A stretch of 41,464 nucleotides of DNA from Candidatus Rifleibacteriota bacterium (lineage in GTDB: Bacteria > Muiribacteriota > Ozemobacteria > Ozemobacterales > Ozemobacteraceae): contig JAHISQ010000103.1 of the NCBI GenBank assembly GCA_018818125.1, positions 1 through 41,464 of the forward strand, given 5' to 3'. Shown here piece by piece: positions 33,556 through 41,243 of the stretch; the first letter of the stretch is position 1; each line of letters opens with the position of its first letter. The notes below the pieces were generated by a model, which saw nothing but the letters and a program-made list of their open reading frames with translations, was not told where the DNA came from and did not search any database. The position numbers and the translations under genes were made by a program.

Positions 33556-33584
33556 TTGTAATTTGCGCTGAAAAAAGGTAGTAT
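33556..33584 (+). promoter_or_regulatory. Putative hfq promoter
   Basis: TTGTAA (33556-33561), 17 bases, TAGTAT (33579-33584). The ATG at 33617 is 32 bases further, with AGGAG six bases before it. The fit is fair. Confidence 0.5.
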
Positions 33585-33616
33585 GACCCTGGATTTCTAA
33601 CCCATAGGAGATTGGG

Positions 33617-34009
33617 ATGTCTCAATATAAATCACAGGTGCAGAACCAGTTCTTATCGCAGGCTCGCAAAAAGCACATGAAGGTCGAGGTAATCCTCGAA
33701 ACCGGCTCTGTTTTGCGCGGCAAGCTCAAAGCATACGACCAGTTCTCAATTTCACTCGCCTTTAAAGACAAAGTAGAAATTGTCTACAAATCATCGATTA
33801 TTTATATATGCGCACTACCGATGCTGCGCCCACCAATGGGCGGTGATCGCAGGCCTTATAATCGAACATCGGCCCCGGAACCCAGGAGCGGCGGATATCG
33901 GCGACCAGATTCAGACGCGCCGGTACCAGAAAAGAAACCTTTCCCAGACTTCGACGAGGATTTTGAAGATCCACCACCACCAAAAAAATTACCAGCTAAA
34001 CGTTTTTAA
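33617..34009 (+). CDS. hfq: Hfq-type Sm-like RNA chaperone with long acidic/proline-rich tail
   Basis: The protein has 130 residues. Sm1 is QNQFLSQARKKHMKVEVILETGSVLRGKLKAYDQFSISL (about 9-47, quoted as family span) and Sm2 is VYKSSIIYI (about 56-64). The DQF motif and Tyr-Lys of Sm2 are conserved. The His of the canonical YKHAIS is replaced by Ser, and the basic rim is RKKH in place of RRER. After about 70 residues an unstructured tail (about 60 residues) is rich in Pro, Arg and Asp. Hfq hexamers pair small RNAs with mRNAs; RNA binding here is likely but altered. A terminator follows directly. Confidence 0.88.
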   Translation: MSQYKSQVQNQFLSQARKKHMKVEVILETGSVLRGKLKAYDQFSISLAFKDKVEIVYKSSIIYICALPMLRPPMGGDRRPYNRTSAPEPRSGGYRRPDSDAPVPEKKPFPDFDEDFEDPPPPKKLPAKRF

Positions 34010-34016
34010 AAAAAAT

Positions 34017-34038
34017 CCGCCGCAAGGCGGTTTTTTTT
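34017..34038 (+). terminator. Rho-independent terminator of hfq
   Basis: CCGCC (34017-34021), GCAA tetraloop, GGCGG (34026-34030), then T8 (34031-34038). An A-tract precedes the stem and can extend it by pairing with the T-tract. Confidence 0.9.
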
Positions 34039-34102
34039 ATGTTGCCTCGCCAGCTGTTTGTCGATATATAGCTCAGCTATTTGTATTTGTGAGGCAACAA
34101 CA

Positions 34103-34948
34103 ATGTTTTCTCTTTGTCCGAGATGCGAACACGGAAACCTGGACATAACCGGAAAATGTCTGCAATGCGGCTATACATTGCGTGAAAAATGCGAAATGTG
34201 CGATCATTATAATATTCCTTCCGCCAGATTTTGCGGAGGATGCGGTCGGGCAATGTCTTTTAGACTTCGTCTACAGCAGAAAATCAATCATCATGTCAGC
34301 TACCTGCAGAAGCTAAAGTTCAGAAAATTTGCAACTGGAGCTGCTTTTGGTGGACTCCTGGCTATTTTTGCATTTGGTTCAATGGGTATGAGGGCCGACA
34401 TGGAGATACCCGCTGTCATCAGTCCGCTCAACCAACTTCCTGCTGCCGAATTTTATAAACCCTTTGCGCTGAGTTTTGAAGCAGACCTCAAAGGAATCCG
34501 CCGCAAACTAGACCCTCATCGTCAAGCCGGGCTTGCAGAAATTACCAATGCAGTAGATCTGCTAATAAGACATTTGAGACCAATTGCGATAAAGACTGGA
34601 GCGATCAGACTGCCTGCCGAATCCGCCGGTTTTTATACAAAGGCCCTTCATAATTTCTCCAAAACAAAGAATATGACCAGAGGCAGTACAACAATGATAC
34701 TGTTTCATTTTCTATCTGATCTGCTAGATCTTCAATACCGCGACTTTTCCCAGGAAGGCGCATACTCAGATATTCCGCGCTTCCATTTTCTTACAGTGCC
34801 TGCCAATGCGCTTAACTCACTAGGAGTAAAGATTGCACGCAACGCTGAGACTTTTGGCGTTACCGACCAGTTGTCTGTCGGCCAACTTCTAGATATCGTT
34901 AGAGACGTGATGCTGGTGGCAGAAACCAGCTTTGAAGAGAAAAGTTAA
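34103..34948 (+). CDS. Double-zinc-ribbon membrane protein
   Basis: The 281-residue protein begins with two zinc ribbons: CPRC and CLQCG (about 5-23), then CEMC and CGGCG (about 31-50). A basic linker and one membrane helix (about 75-97, KFATGAAFGGLLAIFAFGSMG) follow. The outer part (about 100-281) is largely helical. Its second half, with YSDIPRFHFLTVPANALNSLG and GVTDQLSVGQLLDIV, has the spacing of an SLH-like unit, but the match is loose. The ATG at 34103 has GAGG eight bases upstream; an upstream in-frame start lies inside the hfq terminator region and is unlikely. Function is unknown. Confidence 0.75.
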   Translation: MFSLCPRCEHGNLDITGKCLQCGYTLREKCEMCDHYNIPSARFCGGCGRAMSFRLRLQQKINHHVSYLQKLKFRKFATGAAFGGLLAIFAFGSMGMRADMEIPAVISPLNQLPAAEFYKPFALSFEADLKGIRRKLDPHRQAGLAEITNAVDLLIRHLRPIAIKTGAIRLPAESAGFYTKALHNFSKTKNMTRGSTTMILFHFLSDLLDLQYRDFSQEGAYSDIPRFHFLTVPANALNSLGVKIARNAETFGVTDQLSVGQLLDIVRDVMLVAETSFEEKS

Positions 34949-35005
34949 TCCTGCGAGCAACTGCATAGACCTTCCGCAGTCAAAAAATCAGGGTTAACGA
35001 GAAAT

Positions 35006-35216
35006 CTCGCACAGAGTCACTGAGACGCTAAGAATACGAGATCTCTCCCTTCGGTTTTGGCCATGAATGGCCTTATGCGGTTGCGCCACAGAATAGGAGC
35101 GCAACTGTCGAGACGACAATATCCTTTGGGTTCGCCCATGGGCCCTTATGTCATTGCACCACAGGGACAAAGTCGTCACACCTGCCGAGATGACATTCTT
35201 CGTGGCTTTGTGCGAG
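35006..35216. mobile_element. 211-bp MITE-like intergenic element with 15-bp terminal inverted repeats
   Basis: The left end CTCGCACAGAGTCAC (35006-35020) and right end GTGGCTTTGTGCGAG (35202-35216) pair at 13 of 15 positions. Inside are several small palindromes: GGCCATGAATGGCC (35059-35072), GTTGCGC/GCGCAAC (35080-35086 and 35099-35105), and TGTCG/CGACA (35106-35118). It encodes nothing I can support, and no target duplication is clear. Its ends match the palindrome at 17690. It fills most of the 367-base gap between two convergent genes. Confidence 0.6.
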
Positions 35217-35315
35217 CATCTTTGTTTCTAATGGGGTTGGTATAATCTCATTTTTGCTGAACATTGCAAGTATCTCATGAGATTATACGCTTTTGCAAAA
35301 AGTCCGCAAACTGGA

Positions 35316-37736
35316 TCAATGGTAGCTATCGCGAAACTCAGCACTTGGCGGTGTAATTACAACGCCGGGCTCTCTCATCGGCGCTGGCTCCGTATCTTCT
35401 TCTACCGCTGGCGCATCGGCCATGCTATCGTCGAGAAAAGCATCCTGCGGAATAGGCTTATCGGCCCCCCAACGCTGCAGAACAGCTCGATCCGGGTTAT
35501 CCCGTGAAATCCATTGGCCCTGGACTGCCGGCGGTTTTACAATCTGGGTAGCCTGCGAGTCAGCGGTGACGCCAGACTGATAATTGTTGTGAAAAAAGTC
35601 TGGATCAGGCAAAATGCTCGCATCGGTCTGCATCGAACTGTTGTCTTCAACTTCACCAGCAATTGTCGCCTGAGCAGCACCTCCGTAGTGACGACATTCT
35701 GTCAGAGGCTGTGACTCGATCGGGAATACCTGGTTGACAATTTCATTGGCCGGGCATCCTTTTGAGGCAAGTTTGCCGCTTATCATGCATACGCGCGTTC
35801 TCACGGCACCATCAGGCACTGGAAAATCCTTGTTCGGATAATTTTCAATTACTTTTTCCATAAAAGCTTTCCAGACAGGACCACAAACTGAGCCGCCGGC
35901 CTTGTTGTGACCAAGAGTCTTGGGCATGTCAAAGCCAAACTGCACAACAGTAACCAGATCTGGAGTAATTCCGTTAAACCACGCATCAACATAGTCATTT
36001 GTTGTGCCTGTCTTCCCGGCAACAACCTTACCGGGAATCCTGGCTCTGGCTCCGGTTCCGCGCTCAACCGCTGTTCTGAGCATATCACATATCATCGCAG
36101 CATTGACAGCCTTCATAACTTCTTTAGCTCGAGTAAGATTTTCTTCAAGCACATTGCCGTCGCGGTCTTCCACTTTAATAATAGACAGCGGTCTGCACAA
36201 AATGCCCATGTTGGCAAAAACACCATAACTAGAAGCCATTTCAAGAGGAGTAAACTGACCAGATCCAAGGGCAAGAGAAAGATTTGGCTCCATTTGAGCG
36301 GTAACCCCCAGACGCTTGACGAATCGAATAACCTTGGCCGGAGTAAGACGGTCAATCAGTTTAACAGCTGGGATATTGAAACTTCGACAAAGCGCCTTCA
36401 TCAACGTTACTGTGCCATTATACTTGCGGTCATAGTTCCTGGGTGCCCAGACCTTGCGCGTCCAGGGGTTGGTATAGGCGATGTATTCATCAACCACAGT
36501 ATCGTTAGGCAACATGCCCTCTTCGAGGGCAGTAGCATAAACAAAAGGCTTGAATGAAGAGCCAGGTTGTCGAAATGCTTGAGATACCCGATTAAACTGC
36601 GACTGCTCAAAACTTCGCCCACCATACATGGCCTTTATATAACCAGTTTTCGGATCCAGGCAGACCAACGAACCGTTCAGCCCGGGAAATTTCTCAATGG
36701 GATATTCTTTGAAAATTGCCGCTGAAGCCATTGCGCTCTCGGCATATTCCTGCATATCAAGGTCTAGCGAGGTATGAATCTTCAATCCGCCGTTGTAGAC
36801 AAGATTCGCACCGTATTTTTCGAGAAGCTGATCGCGAACATAGGTCACAAAATAAGGCGCCTTAAAGTCCTGCACCTGAATCTCACAAACAGCTGTCAGC
36901 TCATTTCTAGCGTCTTCATACTCTGCTGGAGAAATAAAGCCCAGCTCAACCATCTTAGCCAGAACCAGACCGCGCCTGACTTCATTGTTCTTGGGGTTTC
37001 TGATCGGGGAAAATGCAACTGGACTTTTAGGAATACCCGCAAGCATTGCACATTCAGAGATAGTCATGGCCATGGGATCTTTGCCAAAATAGAGTTCTGC
37101 GGCAGCAGCTAATCCGTAGGCCCCGTGACCAAAGTATATTTCATTGAGATAAAGAGTAAGAATCTCGTCTTTTGAGTATTTGCGTTCAAGCTGAAAAGCC
37201 ATCATCGCTTCAATAGCTTTACGTTTAAAAGTTTTTTCACTGGTAAGAAATGCGTTCTTCACAAGCTGCTGTGTGAGAGTAGAAGCACCCTGCACTATCC
37301 GCCCGGCCTGGATATTCTTGATCATGGCACGAGTGATACCAACAAGATCTAAGCCATAGTGACTGTAAAAGCGTTCGTCTTCGATTGCCACAACCGCAGA
37401 TTTCATGTGAGCGGGAATCTCGTTGCTTGAAAGAATGCGGGTTCTGTTCTCTTCTGCGTGAAGCTTAGCGAGCAAGCGCCCTTTACAGTCAAAAACCTGT
37501 GAAGTCAAATTAGGACGATATGAGCTATCAGAAATTATCGGGATTTTTTCAGAAAAACCCTTCACAATCCCTATTACGGCACCAGTAATAATGATTACTG
37601 ATATTAGAGATAACACAAAACCGAGCTTAAAAAGGAACCAGAGCCACCCAATAACTTTCTGGGTTATTGTCTCTGAGTCATCGTCTTCAGCGGGGTCATA
37701 AATTTCGTCGGGGTCAGGCCGATTTAAAAAAAGCAT
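35316..37736 (-). CDS. Class A penicillin-binding protein (PBP1A type)
   Basis: This bifunctional enzyme polymerises lipid II and cross-links peptidoglycan. It has 806 residues. An acidic cytoplasmic tail (1-28) precedes a membrane helix (about 33-58). The GT51 transglycosylase (about 80-260) has EDERFYSHYGLD (catalytic Glu119), QGASTLTQQLVKN and RKYSKDEILTLYLNEIYFG. The transpeptidase has SSFK (393-396, catalytic Ser393), SFN (452-454) and KTGT (575-578). The last 150 residues are Asp/Pro-rich and probably disordered. The gene is divergent from folC, and a cell-wall hydrolase gene lies beyond that. Confidence 0.95.
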   Translation of the reverse strand: MLFLNRPDPDEIYDPAEDDDSETITQKVIGWLWFLFKLGFVLSLISVIIITGAVIGIVKGFSEKIPIISDSSYRPNLTSQVFDCKGRLLAKLHAEENRTRILSSNEIPAHMKSAVVAIEDERFYSHYGLDLVGITRAMIKNIQAGRIVQGASTLTQQLVKNAFLTSEKTFKRKAIEAMMAFQLERKYSKDEILTLYLNEIYFGHGAYGLAAAAELYFGKDPMAMTISECAMLAGIPKSPVAFSPIRNPKNNEVRRGLVLAKMVELGFISPAEYEDARNELTAVCEIQVQDFKAPYFVTYVRDQLLEKYGANLVYNGGLKIHTSLDLDMQEYAESAMASAAIFKEYPIEKFPGLNGSLVCLDPKTGYIKAMYGGRSFEQSQFNRVSQAFRQPGSSFKPFVYATALEEGMLPNDTVVDEYIAYTNPWTRKVWAPRNYDRKYNGTVTLMKALCRSFNIPAVKLIDRLTPAKVIRFVKRLGVTAQMEPNLSLALGSGQFTPLEMASSYGVFANMGILCRPLSIIKVEDRDGNVLEENLTRAKEVMKAVNAAMICDMLRTAVERGTGARARIPGKVVAGKTGTTNDYVDAWFNGITPDLVTVVQFGFDMPKTLGHNKAGGSVCGPVWKAFMEKVIENYPNKDFPVPDGAVRTRVCMISGKLASKGCPANEIVNQVFPIESQPLTECRHYGGAAQATIAGEVEDNSSMQTDASILPDPDFFHNNYQSGVTADSQATQIVKPPAVQGQWISRDNPDRAVLQRWGADKPIPQDAFLDDSMADAPAVEEDTEPAPMREPGVVITPPSAEFRDSYH

Positions 37737-37756
37737 GGGCGCACCATCCTGTTAAC

Positions 37757-37786
37757 AGAGTACACTACCTATATCGGCATTTTCAA
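37757..37786 (-). promoter_or_regulatory. Putative promoter of the PBP gene
   Basis: The minus strand has TTGAAA (37781-37786), an 18-base spacer and TACTCT (37757-37762), 20 bases before the ATG. The match is moderate. Confidence 0.4.
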
Positions 37787-37872
37787 GGCTTTGAATAAAT
37801 ATTGCCGATAAATCTCTTTTTTTGCGCCAGAGCTTCTGCTATATTGTGACGTCGCCTGAATTTACATTCCAG

Positions 37873-37927
37873 GTGGCTCTTATGGTTTCAGCCATTAGAG
37901 CCACGTATCCCGCAGTGTTCCCCGGGA
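37873..37927 (+). promoter_or_regulatory. Two-hairpin leader element, copy B
   Basis: Hairpin 1 arms GTGGCTCTTATGG (37873-37885) and CCATTAGAGCCAC (37892-37904) pair at 12 of 13 positions. Hairpin 2 is TCCCG (37908-37912), a 10-base loop, CGGGA (37923-37927). Compared with copy A (27309-27367), the T-A pair of the stem is replaced by C-G, a compensatory change. It ends 26 bases before the folC ATG; the weak binding site GGAAG lies between. Confidence 0.6.
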
Positions 37928-37953
37928 TTAAGTCACATTATGGAAGTTAAGCC

Positions 37954-39231
37954 ATGAAAATATCGGATGCCTGCGCCTGGTTGCTGCAACGCGGAGTTCG
38001 CAATGGTCCTTACGGACTCGACCGAATAAATTTCATTCTCGAAGAACTTGAAAACCCGCACCACGAATTTGCCTGCGTTCTTATCGGTGGCACCAACGGC
38101 AAGGGGTCAGTTACTGCTATAACTGAATCGATAATGGCCGGTTGTCCTGACTATATCACCGGCAGTCTGACATCACCGCATCTGGTAAATATAAAGGGTC
38201 GAATAAAGCTTGCTGGCAGGCCACTTCCTGACAAATACTGGATAGAAGGCGTAGAAAGGCTGCTGGAAGTTTGCAAAGTAATGGACAAAGAAGCCTCCAT
38301 CGGCCACGCCAGTTTTTTCGAAGCTGTTGCCGCCTTAGCTTTTTGGGCGTTTAGAGAAGCAGAACTTGATCTGGCAATTGTAGAAGTCGGTCTGGGCGGA
38401 CGCTTTGACGCCACCAACGCAACCAACCCCGAAGTATCTGTAATAACCAACATAGGAACCGATCATCAAGAGTTTCTCGGTACCGGCAAAATCTCGATAG
38501 CACGCGAAAAACTAGGTATAGTGAGAAAAAACCGCCCGCTAATCACCGGCGAAAAGTCACCTGAGGTTCTCGCGGAATTTGAGCGAGTATGCAAAGAAAA
38601 GAATAGTCCGCTGATTCTTTGCCGACAACAAGGTAGCTTTGAACTCATAGAAAGTCGTGCAGATGGGCACTTTATCAAACTCTCGAACGAGAGCGAGCCC
38701 GTTTTCTTTCCTTTGCCGGGCGAACACCAGCTGGAGAACCTTGCTATCTCGCTTGAAGTGATCAATCAGTTGCGCAAAAACGGCTTCGAAATTCCTGATG
38801 CGGCCATAGCAGAAGGGATAGAAAAAGTACGCTGGCCAGGGCGACTACAATGGATACCAGGCACGCCGCCAGTGTTGCTGGATGGTGCACATAACGCCGA
38901 AGGCATCGCCATGCTCGCAAACTACCTCGAAAAATTTCCGCCAGCGGGACCGCTTAACATAATTTTTGGAGCCCTTAAGGACAAACCGCTTCTAGAAATG
39001 GCCGGGAAGTTGGCAAAATTTGGACATAGACTGTGTTTTGTATCACCATCCTGTAATCGCGCACTTACCCGGGAAGATTTTGCCGACAGTCTTGAGACGC
39101 AAGGATGGCAATGGTTTTCAACCCTGGCTGAAGCGCACAAATTTTGTCAAAATGATGCGGGAACAATTCTGATAACCGGATCGTTATACCTTATTTCGGA
39201 TGCATTGCGGATGTTCGGTCAAAATGTTTAA
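37954..39231 (+). CDS. folC: Folylpolyglutamate synthase / dihydrofolate synthase
   Basis: The ATP-dependent ligase adds glutamate to dihydropteroate and folates. The 425-residue protein has the Mur-ligase-type P-loop GGTNGKGSVTA (46-56) and TGSLTSPHLVNIKGRI (folate site). EVGLGGRFDATNATNPEVSV with metal ligands, NIGTDHQEFLG and the carbamylated-Lys region AREKLGIV follow. The C-terminal domain has LLDGAHNAEG. All landmarks are intact and length is normal. The two-hairpin element precedes it. Its last eight bases overlap the NamZ-type gene. Confidence 0.96.
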   Translation: MKISDACAWLLQRGVRNGPYGLDRINFILEELENPHHEFACVLIGGTNGKGSVTAITESIMAGCPDYITGSLTSPHLVNIKGRIKLAGRPLPDKYWIEGVERLLEVCKVMDKEASIGHASFFEAVAALAFWAFREAELDLAIVEVGLGGRFDATNATNPEVSVITNIGTDHQEFLGTGKISIAREKLGIVRKNRPLITGEKSPEVLAEFERVCKEKNSPLILCRQQGSFELIESRADGHFIKLSNESEPVFFPLPGEHQLENLAISLEVINQLRKNGFEIPDAAIAEGIEKVRWPGRLQWIPGTPPVLLDGAHNAEGIAMLANYLEKFPPAGPLNIIFGALKDKPLLEMAGKLAKFGHRLCFVSPSCNRALTREDFADSLETQGWQWFSTLAEAHKFCQNDAGTILITGSLYLISDALRMFGQNV

Positions 39232-40381
39232 GCCTGGCATAGAAGTTTTTTTTGAAAGTTCTCATTCCTCTGTTCCAATAAGGGTGGCAGCGGTCACTAA
39301 TTTCACCGGAAGAAATCGAGAAGGTTGTCATCTGGTAGATCTTCTGGCCGATGATCCTCGATTTGATCTGGTAAGAATCTTTACGCCAGAACATGGCTTC
39401 AGCTCCAACGCTCCCGATGGCGAACATGTTGCCAACAGCCGTGAATCCAGTCTTAACGTCGACATAATCAGTCTTTACGGTCAAAATAAAAAACCAGAAC
39501 ATGACCTGCTCAAAGACCTTGATCTGCTCGTCTACGACATCCAGGATCTGGGCGTGCGTTTTTACACTTACATATCAACCCTGCGCAACGTCATGGATGT
39601 AGCAAATGAGGTGGGAACTGCTGTAGCGATACTAGATCGACCCGATATTATGGGCGGAAAAGCAGTTGAAGGGCCAATGCTGCAGACCGGTTTTACATCT
39701 TTCGTCGGGCACCTGCCAATCGCGCTGCGTTACGGACTTACTCCCGGCGAGCTGGCTCAATGGTGGCACGATAAAAACAAGATGACAAACCAGTTGTCAG
39801 TTTACTGCTGCGAGGACTATCTATGCCCGATTGAATTCGAAAGACTTGAATTCCCATGGTTCAAGCCGTCTCCGAGCATGCCAGATACAGACACAGCACT
39901 GATGTATCCCGGCACCTGCCTCTTCGAAGGCACTAACATCTCAGAAGGACGCGGCAGCGATTATCCGTTCAGAAATCTCGGAGCACCATTTATTAATGCT
40001 GAACGCTGGCTGGAATGCATCAGACCGGTGCTGCCTGAACAAGTCATGGCGACAACAACGAGCTTTACACCGACCTTCAGCAAATTCACCGGCGAAAAAT
40101 GCTTTGGCATAAAGCTGACATGCGAACACCCGATCGACGATTCAGTTTATACAGGGGTTGCCGCGCTCTGGTCACTTATGCAATCACACCCGGGACAGAT
40201 GGAATTCACTGACAGAACCAGCCTAGAACACCCGTTCATAGATTATCTGGCCGGCACAGACCTGATTAGAAAAGGGCTTCTCGCTAACGAGAAGCCCCGT
40301 GAGATAATCCGAAACAGTTGCGCCGGCACCCAGGAATTTGCAAGGGAACGCGAAAGATTTTTTCTTTACCCTCGCAATTAA
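39224..40381 (+). CDS. NamZ-type exo-beta-N-acetylmuramidase family protein (DUF1343)
   Basis: Family members (NamZ/YbbC) release terminal MurNAc from peptidoglycan fragments. The 385-residue protein shows RVAAVTNFTGRN, RIFTPEHGFSS, YDIQDLGVRFYTYISTLRN, AILDRPDIMGG, EGPML and CLFEGTNISEGRGSDYPF. No signal peptide is present, so it is predicted cytoplasmic, whereas many relatives are exported. That would suit recycling of imported muropeptides. The ATG at 39224 is preferred because the protein then begins just before the conserved core. An upstream in-frame ATG at 39200 would overlap folC further. The coupling with folC looks structural, not biochemical. Confidence 0.85.
   Translation: MFKPGIEVFFESSHSSVPIRVAAVTNFTGRNREGCHLVDLLADDPRFDLVRIFTPEHGFSSNAPDGEHVANSRESSLNVDIISLYGQNKKPEHDLLKDLDLLVYDIQDLGVRFYTYISTLRNVMDVANEVGTAVAILDRPDIMGGKAVEGPMLQTGFTSFVGHLPIALRYGLTPGELAQWWHDKNKMTNQLSVYCCEDYLCPIEFERLEFPWFKPSPSMPDTDTALMYPGTCLFEGTNISEGRGSDYPFRNLGAPFINAERWLECIRPVLPEQVMATTTSFTPTFSKFTGEKCFGIKLTCEHPIDDSVYTGVAALWSLMQSHPGQMEFTDRTSLEHPFIDYLAGTDLIRKGLLANEKPREIIRNSCAGTQEFARERERFFLYPRN
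40274..40297 (+). repeat. Perfect 10-bp hairpin inside the NamZ-type coding sequence
   Basis: GGGCTTCTCG (40274-40283), CTAA loop, CGAGAAGCCC (40288-40297). It lies about 85 bases before the stop codon, without a T-tract. The strands encode GLLANEKP. Confidence 0.6.
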
Positions 40382-40406
40382 GCGTCAACAGGAACGCCAA
40401 CTGATA

Positions 40407-41243
40407 TCAGCCCTGTGGATGCGTCAGTTTCCAGCGAATCAGCCAGATGTCTTTATCTTTCAGTTCGAGAACCAACATATTGCCTTGGTTATCAAATGCC
40501 ACATCACGCGGAAACAGCTTTGGTGGCCCATCCATTTTCCAGAACATATAGCCATTATGAGCTATCAAAGACAATTTTCGCACATTATTTTCGTTTGCCG
40601 ACACCAGTAGCTCGCCCTCTGGGCCTGTAGGCCCGACTTCCAGTCCAGCTGGCTCAAAAACGTTCGAAAAGGTATAAACTTCATGCATCACGTTCCCAAG
40701 CGAATCATAGAGATCGGCGCCCCAATTGCCAGTCTTGGCGCGCATCTGAACAGCCCAGACAAAGCCATTTTGTATCGGCAGAATCATGCTGAGACCAGGC
40801 AAATAATAGGCTTCCGTGGCGTTTTTCTCAAGAAAAACAGCCTGATCTCCGCCTGATAGCAGCAAGCCTTCAGTGCTGACATCAATTTTACAGGCAGAAT
40901 AACTCTGATCAGGCCATGACGGCCGAACACGTCCACCAATTTTGCCATTGCCATCAAGGAAAACGAGCTGACCAAGTACGACATCAAAATCAATTATTCT
41001 ATCGACTGTAGCTTTGCCGTTGAGAGATTCTCCAGTTTCGAGATCGTATCTGACGAAACGGCCAGCGGAATTTACGACAAAAACCTTGTTGTCGGACACA
41101 CGCATACCCAGCACGTCTGAATTAGCTGGCAAGGGCACCTTGAAAAGAGGCTGACGTTCCACCAGGGTCTGCGCAACGACAAACTGCGGCACCACAAGAA
41201 GAAAAGCCATCAGGTATATAACAAAGTTTGCTCTATTTCTCAT
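40407..41243 (-). CDS. Exported beta-propeller-like protein
   Basis: The 278-residue protein has a signal peptide (to about 24, VVAQ). Repeated beta segments follow with the alternation of a propeller (VLGMRVSDNKVFVVNSAGRF, GQLVFLDGNGKIGG, NGFVWAVQMRAK, EGELLVSANENNVRKL, DVAFDNQGNMLVLELKD). No catalytic motif is evident. The start overlaps the upstream gene by four bases (ATGA), so the two are translated together. The product may read or bind cell-envelope ligands; that is a guess. The convergent NamZ-type gene ends 25 bases away, with no terminator seen. Confidence 0.75.
   Translation of the reverse strand: MRNRANFVIYLMAFLLVVPQFVVAQTLVERQPLFKVPLPANSDVLGMRVSDNKVFVVNSAGRFVRYDLETGESLNGKATVDRIIDFDVVLGQLVFLDGNGKIGGRVRPSWPDQSYSACKIDVSTEGLLLSGGDQAVFLEKNATEAYYLPGLSMILPIQNGFVWAVQMRAKTGNWGADLYDSLGNVMHEVYTFSNVFEPAGLEVGPTGPEGELLVSANENNVRKLSLIAHNGYMFWKMDGPPKLFPRDVAFDNQGNMLVLELKDKDIWLIRWKLTHPQG

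Noticed and set aside
35057..35245. Plus-strand open frame inside the 211-bp element
   Set aside because: It has no ribosome binding site and is made of the element's palindromes; it does not look like a transposase fragment.
35907..36557. Plus-strand open frame of 216 codons
   Set aside because: Antisense to the transpeptidase domain of the PBP, which has all catalytic motifs in the other strand.
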